Assembly (NCBI GenBank): GCA_013146195.2
Contig: CM028379.1
Coordinates: 63,495,631-63,559,630 of the forward strand
Origin: Codonopsis lanceolata
Taxonomy: Eukaryota > Streptophyta > Magnoliopsida > Asterales > Campanulaceae
Direction: 5' to 3'
DNA length: 64,000 nt
The notes under the pieces are model-generated. The model saw nothing but the letters and a program-made list of their open reading frames with translations, was not told the origin of the DNA and ran no database searches. Positions 25,901-37,910 of the stretch are shown here, piece after piece; within the stretch, counting starts at the first letter, position 1, and every line of letters starts with the position of its first letter. Both the position numbers and the translations under genes were made by a program.

Positions 25901-28900
25901 TATCCTTGTTAGTGGTTGCTTCTCAATCTCACATTACAAACCCTCTTCAAAATTTTTACATTACGTGCCTCCACGTCTCTAGACCCACCTCCACCATAAC
26001 CACCTCATCGTCATTGAAGCCCTACCTCCTCGTAAACGATGTCGTAGCCCTTTTCTTTTTCGACGGCTATTTCTACTTGCAGGTCCATAACCCCCACCAC
26101 GATATCTTCGACAGTATTAGTGGATGCATCATCTCCACCTCTAGATCTACTATTAGATCCGTAGCCCCCACCAGATCTGGCACCGGCGATAGTGAAACAA
26201 AATAGTGACAGGTGACTGAGAGCAATTAGGGAGAGAGATGAAAGTAGGAATATGTTCAATTCATACCATTTGTATTTTGTCTGTGAGACACACAACCACA
26301 CATTCAAATCAAATCACAACTTGTACTTAGCTCTTGAATAAGTAGAGTATCAAGAAAACTTGAAGAAATTCTAACTCTCTCTATCTCTCTCTTTATCAAG
26401 ATTTTTTCCGGATCGATGAAATACACATTAAATTTGCTTTACTCAATTGCCTCCTCCCCATTATGGTTTCTTTTATGTTGGTAACCCGTTTTAACATGAA
26501 AAATTTGTTAGGTAATTATGGAAGTGAAAATAATGTACTCTTACATGAATAACGTAAGTACAATATCACATCCATTGAATAAAAATCCCTCCAAAAGTTA
26601 CAAACCACTATTACCACAACATAAATGCTACCATACAATAAAGAAGCGCTCACGAGAGGAGCTCCAAAAGTTATACACATAGTAGGAAAGCTTTGTAAGG
26701 TATGTACCTCAATTCCTTGAGTAAAGATATCACCACAAAAGCTTCATTTTGAATAAGATCTTAGACTTCCAAAGGCCAACAAGACAGTGGACTAGAGGCA
26801 GAGGCTTAGATTGAACTAGACTAGACTTCATTAAGTTCAAGGAAAACTTATCATCTAAGTAAGGCAGTGAAACAGTTTCTAAAGGCTGGCAAAGGTGGCC
26901 ATGATAAATATTGGAGTCCATTAATACAAAACCAAGCCATTACATATGCTTGCAAGTCACATGTGTTGATTAATGTAGAATTTGATTATGTTATTAAAGT
27001 TGTGAAGTAGTTTTTAAAGGCTTGCAAAGTTTCTTTGTTCAGGAGATGGTCCCCAAACAAGGAAAAATAAACAAAAAACAAATAGGTATGGAAGTTATAA
27101 TTGTAAATTACGATCAAATCTATGGAAGCATTGATTTATACATTCCTCTTAGTTTCAACTCTAGGGATAATTTTTTTCAATGATAAATATTCTTACCGAA
27201 ATAAAGGGTCATTCTCATGCTTTAGCTTGTGGGAGTCTGTTAATACAAAACCAAGCAATTAGATATGCTTGCAAGTCACGGGTGTAGATTACTATCAGAT
27301 TGGCACAATATTATTGAAGTTGTGAAAGATTCTTCTTGCTCTCTAAATACTTTGCCATAAATTACAGATAAGAAATCTATCCGTTATTCAAGATCAACTA
27401 TTAATTGACATAAAGAGGTAATGATCATTTGTTGGATTCATTGAAGCGAGTAGGTGCTATATCTATACTATTTAAAGTATGATCCTTAGACAAAAGCAAA
27501 ATTCATTGACCCTAAATTATTTGTAATACGTACACATCCATCTTTATATATTATATATCTTATTCGGTGCTAATGATGCTTTGAGGTGCACTTATATGAC
27601 TAGTCGTTAGGGCTATCATTGGATGCCAATGATCTTGCTAAGGTAAATTAGAATCGAGGTGACAAGTAAAATTTTAAAGGCCTCTTTGTTGGTTTTGAAT
27701 TCCACGTCGTACTTATCGCCATAGACATGTATAGTTGCTTTGCGGCAATCACTAGATGTACCTACATCAACAATTAATCATAAATATACTTCATGTCGTT
27801 GTCCCCAACTATAAAAGCACAAATCTCATTATGCTTGCCTTCCACTCTAAGTATCATCTACCCTAATTGCTCATCTTAGAAGCATTGAGCTTAGTCTTTT
27901 TTAATATTTCTAATATACTCTCTTTCATCCCGTTTTGACCTATTGAACCATAACTAAGAAGAACCTCTCTATGCACATGAAAAGTAGCGCAACCCCACAC
28001 AAAGATACCACCTTTATACTTATATGGATGATTGCCTCATCACTATCATTTGAAACTTAGATAAGTTGTTCACTTTAAACAAACGAAGAAGTTATATTAG
28101 AAATGTTGAGAAAAGGGAACTAAACAAAGAGAGTAAATAAAAAACTTGGAAGCAGAAAATAAATAAACTAAAAAGGGACAAGTAAAAATCAACACACACA
28201 CTTTGACATTAGATTTTGGTCTTCGTGCACTAATATATAAATGATAGTCAATTAAACGCCTAGAAGACCTGTCGAAGAAGAATCAAGAATGGTAAGTCTC
28301 TAGTGTTGGGAGAAATGTCAATAACGTTTGAACAAAAACCTTGAGGTCTCTGATTCTAATCATCATACCAACAAGGGGTCATACTTACCTAAAAAAAGTT
28401 TCTAGGGCTAAGACTTGTATCCTATAAGATTGTTTTATCCTTCTATATGAAACCCCCTGATTTAAAAGATCCAACCATTTGGTAGACGACAACGACGACG
28501 AAGGAATTCTATTTGAGCTCTTGCCTCTTGTGTGTGGGTTCTTGGTCATTTGGGGGGAAAGAAATGGAAGGATATTTGATAACGAGGAAAGGATTACGTC
28601 GCAATTGAATGATACTTTGCTTCGTCTTGATGTTGCAGAGTCTCCTAGTAGTCATTCTGTTGTAGACTTTGTCAATAGCTTTTCTTTAAAATAGTCCCTT
28701 GTGTATACTCCTAGTATATAAGGACGCATCACCTCATTTAAAGTCTTTTGGTATATATTACTTTGCTTTATCATCCAACCATACCCACTATTATGCCACT
28801 CGAAACCTCTTGATGATATACTAAAATGTCTCTCACACAAAGGGTAACTTTGTAGCTTCCCGATTTGTCATATACCTCATACTAGAGCATTTAAGTCAAA

Positions 28901-30299
28901 CCACAATTCATGGGAAATAGCATGTCGTTTATTTAGGACTATGAAAAGAGCCTCGTAAGGTCTACACCCTTGTTCCCGTGGTGTGGTGTCTTATTAAGAA
29001 CAAATGACCACATGCTCTAAAGCTGAACACTCGAGTTGAACGAAACATTATGAGGTGAATCTCATAAATAATGAGTTGTTTAAGAATGTTTGCTCTAGAT
29101 AGTGGATCCTAACTTAAATTGATCCTTAACAAGAATTTATGGAGGGAAGCTTACATCCCCATGTCCTTGCGTACTTAATAATGTCATGTTACCCTTACCT
29201 AAGGCGTTCAAAGAAGTTTTTTGCTCTTGGTTGTTCACCCCAATGAACTGCAGAAAAATATCCTCGTGTCGAAGCACACAAAACGACTGAGCCGTTCCCT
29301 GCGATCTATGAACATCAACAATTTTATGATAGCCTGAAGAGTTGATAGGATGCCAAGCTTGCCTTTTGCTGCATACATGTGGACATGCCACATATCCAAA
29401 ACATGTTGATAAAAATTAGAAAAATCAAAAAAACTAGGAACTCCAAGCTTGTGGCAAAGTTTTCCCAACTACTTGGTCTTGTACCTCAACTCCACTGTGC
29501 TTTTTGCCTGTATATTAACTAGGCAAAAATACGCCCCATTCTCCCTCAGAGCTAAGAAGGCGACACATCCATATTGAGGCGAGAGGCGAGGCGCTCACGG
29601 AAACAATTCTAAGAGAAAATATATAAAATACATATAACTTAACAAATAAAACATGGTATAAGTGTGCATAATACATGCTACCAAGTCCTTACATAATATA
29701 AATAGTTTAAATTCTGAGCTAGTTTAAATATATAAATAATAAATAAAATAAAATATCTAAAAATGAAAAGAAAATAAACCCCAAGTAGTAATAAGGATGC
29801 AGCAACACAACACATTAGGAAGGAAAGGAAAAGAATCTTAAGTAGGGGAAAACATAAAATAAACAAAACAAATTACAAAACCAAGCTTAATCTACCAAAA
29901 CCAACAAACCAACTTCGGGACAAAGCTCATTCGATACTGGACTTGCTTGTTGTGCATTTTCTTCCAAAATTCCTGTATGCCTTTCTCCTTCTAATGATCT
30001 GGAAAACATAGCAACACAACCTACACATAGCATGACAATGATCTCGACAGATACTGTTTATTAAAGAAGTCTGGAAAACGTAGCATGACAATGATCTCAA
30101 CAGATCCCTATTTATTAAAGAAATCATTATTTTTGTTTGTCTACTTTGTGGCTTGGTTCTTTGATTTTAATTTATGTTTTGCTTGCCACAGCGTGACAAA
30201 GATTCTCAAACATTACCAGAATCATAAGAATGCAGAAGAGGAAGTCCGGAAAGCCGTACACGAGGTCCGTGAAGCCTAGCTTATTCATGTCTAAAGTGC

Positions 30300-30378
<79 letters not shown>

Positions 30379-33300
30379 GAAGGAATATAAAGATTAAAGC
30401 TTCAATGGTCGACCCCACACTTTCCTTGCCCCACAGCACTAATTCCATGGTCATGTACTATTCCAATTATATTAAAACTGCCACCTCGGTTGAGTAGCAC
30501 ATGTTTGTTAGTGAACTTTTGCTTTCTTGCTCTTATTGGGTGATATTAAGAACTTATAGTTCAAAACAGAACCTAATAGGAAGTGTTTTCATGCCTGCAG
30601 AATTGCATTATATAGAAGAGGTAAATTTGAAGACTTTTAGATGACAAAAATTATGGTAATTATCTCCTGGTCAGTACTTCGTAAGGGTGTGAAATTTTTA
30701 TAATTTACCCCTCCTTCCCAAAATGAGTGTTCTTTGTTCATGATTATGAAAAAGGACACTCATTCTGTGGCAGAGATAACAGAGCATTAACTTTTATATT
30801 TTCTGACCGAGTTCATGGTTTTGAACAATTGCGTGATGCTATTAAAAGAGTTTATGCCACAACTTAGCTCCATATTCCCCCGTCGCTGCATGTCCATTCC
30901 GTGTCTGCAAATAGAATGTATCAGAGTAGGCTAGGTCCAACATTTAATCAGCTGAAATACTCTATTTAAAAAAATGCAGATAGGAGGCTGGATGTAGCAC
31001 AACTTGTTTCCTCACACATGTATTGCTTGTCCTGCCATGCTATTTCATAGCTCTTGCTGTGACTCAAGGAATATGCGCTTATAGTTAGTTCTTGCATCTA
31101 CTGGTTCTGTTCCTTTTGATGCCCATGATACCTCACATTTTTCATCTCTGGATCTGGATGCTGACAACAGAAACTCGGGACAGAATACATGGATATGTTT
31201 ACTGCCAGTGACCTTATTCAAATGGTCCAATGGTAAGGATTTTCCTCAAGTTACGTATCCCTTTCTTAAAATACCTTATGCGACAAACTTACCAACTAGA
31301 CATTATTCTCGCTTTTCTACAGGCTCCTTGAAGGGAAAAAGGTTGAGCAGCTGAATATGACAGACCTTAGTCGCCTTGAGCACCAGATGGATGCCATTCT
31401 GCGAAAAATTCGAACCAGAAAGGTTAGCTTTCATCAGCTAAATTTGTGTTACCAATGCTAGGGCTAAATCACACCATCACTGAATTTTTCTCTGAAAAAT
31501 TGTATAAAGTTTTTTAACCAAAAAGATATTCTGAATGTTCACCTGACAGATTAAAGCACATGGTTTATACCTGTGATAAAAGGTGATTTATACACTTTGT
31601 TTACAGTGGAAAGTTTTGTACTGAAGCTTTCATGAATAAAATAAAATCGGTTGTTTCTTGCATGATCCTAGCACTGCAGCTCTAGATGTTTCTGAATGAA
31701 ATTTACTTTGTTATTATGCAGACGCAGCTGATGTTAGAATCTGTAAAAACCTTGCAAGAGAAGGTATGCTTTAAGTATTACTTAATGGTCCTTGCATCAG
31801 AAATCTTTTAATTGAAAGCACACATGCATGTAGCTTTGGTTTGTTCTAATTTCTGTTAACTTGGTGAGTTTGAAAGTTTTTTGGTTTACTGGCAATGTTG
31901 ACTTTAAAAGGGATTGATCACAGTGCCTTGGAGTGGTTGATATGGTAAAGATGATGTGAATATTGGTTTTATAGCCACAGCCTAAATAGGAGGGAAATAT
32001 CCAGTGTGTAAATTGTGCCTGAAGAAATGATAGTACCTTTTTCCTATATCATGCACTGCCTTTCTGAAACTATAATGGACTAAAATTTGTTCCAGAAAAT
32101 TTCTTTCCCTACCTTTTCATGATACGGGCTGAAATAGGATATCTAGCTTGTATGAAGATGGGATAGCTGACAATGCTACAATGAATGCTTATGAGGCTGA
32201 GTAAATGCAGGAAAGAATAGATGAGAGTTTGAGAGTAGAAAGAGGTTAGAGACATAAATTAAGGATGGTATCTCTTAATTATACCTTTGAAATGTGATGC
32301 CGTGTTGCCCTGTGATTGGCTTTCACAAAAGATAAAGATGTCTTTTTTTTGGGGGGGGGTAAAGTCAGGTCTTGTCTATAGTTGATAAAAGCTCCTTGCT
32401 AGCTTTTAATGCTCTGAGGTAGCTGGTTCAAGGGGCATGGTATACAATGTTACAATGAATGCTTATGAGGCTGAATAAATGCAGGAAAGAATGAGTAGAT
32501 GAGAGTTTGAGAGTAGAAAGAGGTTAGAGACATAAATTAAGGATGGTACCTCTTAATTATACCTTTGAAATGTGATGCCATGTTGCCCTGTGATTTGCTT
32601 TTTTTTTTTGGGGGGGGGGTAAAGTCAGGTCATGTCTATAGTTGATAAAAGCTCCTTGCTAGCTTTTAATGCTCTGAGGTAGCTGGTTCAAGGGGCTTGC
32701 TGGCATGGTATGTTCTGACAAAAAATGGACAGCCCTGCAACCACCATTCTTCTCCTCGTATTCAGCTTGAGGTGGCCTTGGGTGGACGTTCTTGAAATAT
32801 AACTTCATTGACCTTGTCTTGTATGTGTGAGGATAGTCCTCGGGTGATTACTTCCAAACTGAGGATTGAGAATGTTCAATGGTCGTCATGGGCTTGGCGG
32901 GAGTCATTAATTTAGATTAAAGTCAATATAATTTTCCGAGGGCCTTATGCTCAGCACTTCTCATTAGGAGCTCGATCTCAGTGCTGAGTCATCAGATATC
33001 CTGGCGAGGACCCTCTGACACGTAGGAGGGATCGGTAGGATCCCATCAGCCTATTGCCTAAGTTGTTTCTAAAGCACAGAAGATCTGCTAAAATAATACT
33101 GATGCAACTGTAAAAAATGCTCTAAAGAATGGATGTTGCACCTATTTAAATCCTTGTTTATACTACCAACTTGTTTTATGCTTATAAGGACTCCATATCA
33201 CTCAGCTCTTTCTTCCAGGACTACATAGATACTTAAAGTTTGTAAGCATTCATGAACTGACATCAGAAACCATGAAGTACATAAATCCAATAATGGCGGG

Positions 33301-35209
33301 GTAATTTAGCACTGATGTCTTTAAAGAAACAGTCATGTCTACAATCCTCTTTATTATTTTCTGTCTTATGTTTTAGAACCATGAGGGAGATCTATGTGAA
33401 CGAATTTTATGGTTTAGTGGACAGAATGCCAGATAGGATTCTAGGTCAAATTTCCTCTTTCTGCAGCTTAAGCTTGATTTTGGATTGTCGAAATGGAACA
33501 AAATTCTTACGAGATCAGGACTGAAAATGGTTATTGCATATGTCTAGTTTGTGCTTGAAAAATTGTGCTGGAATGTAAAGACCTTGGTGATTTCATATGT
33601 GGCATGTGGAATACAACTGGATGGAATGAAAATCAATAGGGGTTGTTGAGAAGAGGAGTGGAGTGACCATTTTATTTCTTGTTGAATTCTCTGATACTGC
33701 TAGACAGGAATAGAATATACCAGTAGATGCAGAGTCAATGGTGTTGAGAAGAGGAGTGGAGTGACCATTTTATGGTAGTGGTTTTCTTTTGGGGATCCAG
33801 AGTCGATGGTGGGGGTATTTGAAAGATTGTGTGGGAGAAATTACAGAGACCAGAATCTCCTCATCTCTCTCAGGTGACCTAGGTGGACATGAGGTAATCC
33901 CGCTGCCCCTCAGCCCCACGAAAAACTCTGTTTCTTCCCCCTAACAACTCAACAAAAGGTGTCAAAAGATTCTTGAGTTCCCAATCTAGCTGACGACCTT
34001 ATAATGGCTTCTCGTATGTTCCCAGGTTTTAGTGGGTTTTAGTATAAACATAGTTTCTTTTTTAGAGTTTTACAAATTTGAACTATAATGGTTAGCCCAA
34101 GGGGAATCCCTGAGGTTTAGGAATGGGGAAACACGCTGTATATTATGCTTGCAATATCTATTAGGACTCGGCAATATTCCCTTCTCATGGAGAAAGGAAG
34201 TAATCCTCTCTCCCAGATCATCGACTTAACCTCATTTGTGCATTTCTTTGTAGTCAACAACATGGGGATCTATTTTTCTACGGATTATTTACCAAAATGT
34301 GAACTCTATTTGTTCCATGTACTTGTGGGTTCATATTTTATCTTCACCTATTAACTTTCTTTCAAAAACTTTTGACATGCTTGCAACTTATCCACTCTGT
34401 TATAAATTTATACTCCATCTGATCCGGGCAAAAAGTCAACTATTCAATTTTGGGATGCTTCACTTAAAAAGTCTACTTTGAAAAAAATTAAGACATAAAA
34501 AAGTCATTTTTATTAGCATGGACCACTAAAGTCATTTTCTTAAAATGTTTTAACTTTCAAACAGGGATCCTACAGGGACCTGCCTTGGAACAGATGGAGC
34601 AATTGTGAGGTTATTAACTTTATGTTCTTCGTAAAACGTAATTGAAGAACCCAATATTTTGGCGTTCCCAGCGGGTTTGGTACCTCAGATTCTCCTCGTA
34701 TGGGTAATAGAGTACTTCTTACCTCTTCCCAATGAGGATAACCACTTATTTGACATCTACCAAACAAGTGGGCTATGCTATTGCTAGGGATTAGCCTCAC
34801 GTTTGTAAATAATTACAAAAAAAAAGCTTGAAATATAAGTAGCATAATTATTAAAAGCATAGACCCCTTGCATGATATAGTGGGTGGAGTAGATGCTAAC
34901 AATATAATATGTACATGAATGAATGTGTTTATATATATCTTAGTCAATACTGATACTAACTTGATATGGAAAACAGGAAAAACAGCTGATAGATGAAAAT
35001 CAGCTCATGGAGAAAGAGGTACTTACCTTGCATAAGTTAGCTGGTTTGTAGTTTGATTTAGTTTTGGACATTTTACATTCACCAAGAAACTTTGTTGACC
35101 GCTCATGGCTCTGCAGATGACGGCAAGTATGAATGATGAAGAATGCCAAGGTCAATTTGATGCACCACCATCACCACAGCCAGCGGCAACTTGGGGAACA
35201 TGGGTCTAG
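16759..35209 (+). CDS. MIKC MADS-box protein, FLC-like, copy B (complete, 7 exons, 198 aa)
   Basis: MIKC-type MADS transcription factor, nuclear, expected to act on flowering-time or developmental targets through CArG-box binding. Exons: 16759-16943, 30192-30264, 31171-31232, 31323-31422, 31722-31763, 34977-35018, 35117-35209 (stop TAG). All introns are GT-AG and the joined frame is open. Residues 1-60 are the MADS domain, about 61-86 the I region, 87-168 the K domain, and 169-198 a short tail ending ATWGTWV. The length (198) is close to Arabidopsis FLC (196), and TQLMLESVKTLQEKEKQL resembles the FLC counterpart TELMLKLVENLKEKEKML. Intron 1 is 13.2 kb, as often seen in MADS genes with intronic regulation. 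A paralogue (copy A) lies upstream in the same orientation. The FLC/MAF assignment is by eye; a fast-evolving SOC1- or SEP-like relative is the alternative. Confidence 0.88.
16944..18165 (+). other. Intron 1 of copy B, proximal part
   Basis: The intron begins GTAACT. No gene inside. Two imperfect 50-bp tandem units at 18053-18102 and 18103-18152 share cttttggcctag and cctttaagctacta. The open frames in this stretch are shadows of intron sequence. Confidence 0.6.
18166..18556. mobile_element. Tourist-like (PIF/Harbinger) MITE, 391 bp
   Basis: Ends GAGTCTCCACAATGG and, reverse complemented, GAGCAACCACAACAA, bounded on both sides by TTA (18163-18165 and 18557-18559), the PIF/Harbinger target duplication. 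It sits in intron 1 of copy B about 1.2 kb after the MADS exon. Confidence 0.6.
19203..19324 (+). repeat. Exact 2 x 61 bp tandem duplication, each with an RY motif
   Basis: Units 19203-19263 and 19264-19324 are identical. Each contains TGCATG (19246-19251 and 19307-19312), the RY core recognised by B3 proteins of the VAL1 type, which in Arabidopsis FLC recruit Polycomb at the start of intron 1. The motif is only six bases, so function is a hypothesis. Confidence 0.9.
19325..22864 (+). other. Intron 1 of copy B, middle part
   Basis: No bounded element or gene was identified. Open frames at 20947-21267 (minus) and 22345-22560 (plus) have no recognised domain and read as intron sequence. Confidence 0.5.
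22865..23095. mobile_element. Stowaway-like MITE, 231 bp, in intron 1
   Basis: The left end, CTCCCCTCGTTCCAGG, and the right end, reverse complemented CTCCCTCCAAAAGTCC, are each bounded by TA. The body is AT-rich with no coding content. Confidence 0.7.
23694..23991. mobile_element. Decayed Stowaway-like MITE in intron 1
   Basis: The left end ctcccccattcccaaattat is preceded by TA. The body shares tactttaattatgatcaaca and aaagaaaactacata with the other members of this family in the window. The right end is degenerate near 23990, so the boundary is approximate. Confidence 0.5.
24760..25120 (+). mobile_element. LINE zf-RVT fragment in intron 1 of copy B
   Basis: The plus-strand translation from about 24814 reads CAKGEGESVNHPLLHCTMTR, then ELWSLI, the zinc-binding end domain of plant LINE reverse transcriptases. 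Two in-frame stops follow, then KELLVCW-like sequence. It is a dead fragment. The frames called on the other strand here are shadows. Confidence 0.7.
25130..28478 (+). other. Intron 1 of copy B, repeat-rich part without a gene
   Basis: An overlapping pair of frames at 25906-26205 (plus) and 26011-26307 (minus) was examined; the minus frame has a short Gly/Ser/Arg stretch but no domain. The phrase aaaaccaagc(c/a)attacatatgcttgcaagtca occurs twice (about 26927 and 27246), marking a small dispersed duplication. Nothing here is supported as a gene. Confidence 0.45.
28450..28694 (+). mobile_element. LINE C-terminal fragment in intron 1 of copy B
   Basis: The open frame 28479-28694 reads FLVIWGERNGRIFDNEE and ends SHSVVDFVNSFSLK, the pattern of the tail that follows the zf-RVT domain in plant LINE polyproteins (a W..RN.R.F motif). 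It is in the same orientation as the fragment at 24.8 kb and might be another part of the same insertion, separated by later events. Confidence 0.55.
30303..30375. repeat. (AT)n microsatellite, about 73 bp, just after exon 2 of copy B
   Basis: Alternating AT begins 38 nt after the exon 2 donor. At the same position copy A has only a short gatatatataaa tract. Such a tract is likely to vary between individuals. Confidence 0.95.
32171..32712 (+). repeat. Tandem duplication, unit 274 bp, in intron 5 of copy B
   Basis: Two direct copies start at 32171 and 32445; both contain acaatgaatgcttatgaggc and a G run (ggggggggg) followed by taaagtcaggt. With the adjoining sequence to about 33055, they form an insertion of about 0.9 kb absent from copy A. 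Confidence 0.85.
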
Positions 35210-35560
35210 TCTCAATTTCTAGTATTCTATTCTACTATTTTCTCCTAATCAGTTTGCCTTCCCAAAGGGTTGCCTTTTCTTGGTCGGCAGTCTGAGCATG
35301 TGTAACTGTGTTGTTCTTCCCAAAGTAATTGTTGGTACGCGTGTCCTCTCTTACAACCTTGGTGTGTATTAATAAGCTGTAACCTTTACCTTGGTGTGAT
35401 ATATTAACTTAGAAAATGAAATAAAGAGAAAGGAAAAACACTACTCCAGTATGTTGTAAAATCTCTTGGTGTGTAAAAATACTAGTATGTTGTAATATTA
35501 TTTATTTATATGGATTTTATTATGTATGTAATGTTGATAGGTTTTGCTGTACTTGTATTC
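35210..35560 (+). other. 3'UTR and downstream flank of copy B
   Basis: Matches the tail of copy A (ctcctaatcagtttgcctt, ggtacgcgtgtcctctc). Likely transcribed up to about 35450. Confidence 0.5.
35420..35425 (+). terminator. Candidate poly(A) signal of copy B
   Basis: AATAAA lies 211 nt after the stop codon within the conserved 3'UTR. The matching place in copy A reads aatgaa, so A would need a different signal. Confidence 0.4.
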
Positions 35561-35869
35561 CTTTTTTTGATAACTACGTAGCCTAGTTTATATTTTCTTT
35601 TTAACTTTTTGGGATAACCATGGGATAAGTACGGTTCTTATTCATCTATTCTTGTTTCCAGGAACCTCCTTTTGGATGATATGAAATAGGAAATGTTGGT
35701 ATTCCCAACTTCTATTACAGTCTTGGTTCATTAACTTTGTCCTTTTAAATAAAAAGATAGATTCCATTTGAGAATTGAGTGTCTTTTTTTCTTTCTTTTG
35801 AACTTAATTTATGCGTGTGATTGATCACTTGATGTGATGTTTATCCACTTTTGTTTCTTAGACACGTCA

Positions 35870-36330
35870 TACCATCTCTTTTTTTATTTATTTTTCTCAT
35901 TAAATCATTAAATAAATTATTGATGTTTCAAAACTTTTTTTAAAATAATAATAATAATATATTTATCACCTTACCTACTTTAATTATTACTATATACACG
36001 AGAACATTAAAGAACACTTATATTACATCAATATTTATAATACATTCAATTATGTTTTCCAATTAATAGATCAAAGAGAGGGAACAATAATTTAAGAATT
36101 GAGGGAGTAATTACTATCTGGTTTCTAAATAATTGTCCACTTTTTCTTTTAACTCTTTCAAAATTGTTGTCATTTTTAAAATATTTTGAAGAAAATATTT
36201 TTAGTATTTTAGTCTTACCTTTTATAACTATTTTAATTATAACCACATGTTCAAAAACATAAAATGTAAATCACGCATTACACCAAAATTTATATTAAAA
36301 TGAATTATTTTTTCTTAACGGAGAGAGTGT
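35870..36330. repeat. Remnants of Stowaway-like MITEs
   Basis: Internal phrases of the family (ctactttaattatta, acattaaagaacact) and right ends such as aattgagggagtaatt (about 36097) and aacggagagagtgtta (about 36318) occur, but paired termini were not resolved. Confidence 0.4.
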
Positions 36331-36339
36331 TACACTTTA

Positions 36340-37480
36340 TTGTTGATGAGTCGAACTTTAATTTTACACTTATTTTGTGAAGAATTTTTATTTGATTGAT
36401 TTAAGTAACAATAGGAGGGCTTGAGGTTGAGGCAGCTTTCTTGCTTTCCCCAGCGAGAGCCTGATCGTTCAAATGCTTAAGAAAGCCAATATTGTGGACA
36501 GTCTTTATTGGTGTTAAGAGGGCTCATGGCCCTTAAGGGGTGGCCAGTGGTAGACATGGGGGTCTTTAGAGGGCTTATAGTTAGGGTTTTGATACTTTCT
36601 CCGTGACTGTCCACCTATAAGAGGAACTAAGATCCCTCCAATAAATGCAATCTCTCTCTCTCTTAAGGAATTCTTGAGGAAGACTTCACTGAAAAATCTT
36701 TCTCTATTGACTTATATTTGTCAAACATATTGATTTATACATAATTTTGATTAATATATTATATTTTACAAATATTTTTAGAAATAAACTAATTTTATTC
36801 ATAGTTTAATTGATATGTTATATATTACAAATTTTTTTATGAATAAATAAATTTATTTACAACCTTTATTAATATTTACGTATTGTAAATACTCAACTCA
36901 GCCTTTTTTTTTCAATTATTACTTGGGTCGGCTACATGAATCTTCTATTTTTGTCATTCGTGCAAATACTTTAATTAATACGGAGTATATTGTTTATTAC
37001 AAATACTTTTTTCAATTAATATATTGCATTTACAAATGCTTTGTACAAACAAACGTTTCTTTTCAATTAATATATTTTACACAAGGAAAAGTTCAAAAAA
37101 AAAAAAAAAAACAGAAAAGATGAATACGCCAAAAGGAGGGAGGGAAGGAAAGTTTGTTTGCCACTCCCTCACGCTAGTTTGGGGCGCGTGAGATAATCAG
37201 AAGACACGGCACAATGAAATTACCACCGCAAACGGCTCCAGATCGTTATCTAACCCCCGTCTCATATTCTGTTTCAGTTTAGCCGGATGTAGATTCAATG
37301 AGATAGGTGATGCGAAGGGATTGAGATAGATGATTTGAAGAGTACTGCAAACCACCGTCTCCCTCCCTCACCACCATTTTCTCAATTAAAAGGACTAATT
37401 AATTACCCCCCACTCTATCTTCTCCTTTCCATTTACATCTATCCTAGTACCATTTGAAAGAGAGAGAGAGAGAGAGAATA
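36340..37480. other. Shared 3' flank of the duplication
   Basis: 36921-37480 repeats 9179-9895. The stretch 36410-36700 is not in copy A and has no recognised feature. No gene. Confidence 0.5.
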
Positions 37481-37532
37481 AAAGATTCATAGTGAGAGAG
37501 AAGCGAGGATCACTTTGCCTTGATCTAAGATC

Positions 37533-37910
37533 GTGTTTGATGGCATCCTTAAACTGCTTGATTTGAAGCTCATCGGATCGGCTTCGAGCAGTAGTCGGTG
37601 GTTTATATCCTCATCGTGCGCCGCTGTTGCTGTGCCTGTGGCGATGAACGATAATGACGGAGATAATTTTGTAGTTGAAAAAAATTCAGAGTTGCAGAAA
37701 ATTGATAAACATGAAATTAAACTCACCTTGGTCCATGTTTGGATACTTTCTTCCCTGCCTTTCCCTTTGCTTTCTCCTTATAGAAGAATCATTGCTCTCT
37801 TTTCAATTCTTTCTTCCCTGTCTTTTCTTTCTTCCCTGTTTTCTTGGGCGCCATCACTCATCAGCCACCGCCAACACTCGACCACTTGGCCACTTGGGGA
37901 ACAAACATGA
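37533..37910 (+). pseudogene. Chimeric ORF: unknown leader fused to a MADS exon-7-like tail
   Basis: A 125-codon frame. Its first part (MFDGILKLLDLKLIGSASSS, then a low-complexity and hydrophobic stretch) is unrecognised; homologous DNA lies after copy A at 9931-10040 but with about 100 bp missing. Its end, 37850-37910, is homologous to exon 7 of copies A and B and is read in the same frame (APSL...STTWPLGEQT compared with APPP...TTWGTWV), with small indels. The downstream sequence to about 38170 matches the MADS 3'UTR. The acceptor and first third of exon 7 are missing. Most likely a rearranged remnant of a third gene copy; expression is unknown. Confidence 0.5.

Noticed and set aside
26011..26307. 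Gly/Arg-rich minus frame in intron 1 of copy B
   Set aside because: It overlaps another frame on the plus strand, has no recognised domain, and lies inside the MADS intron in repeat-like sequence.
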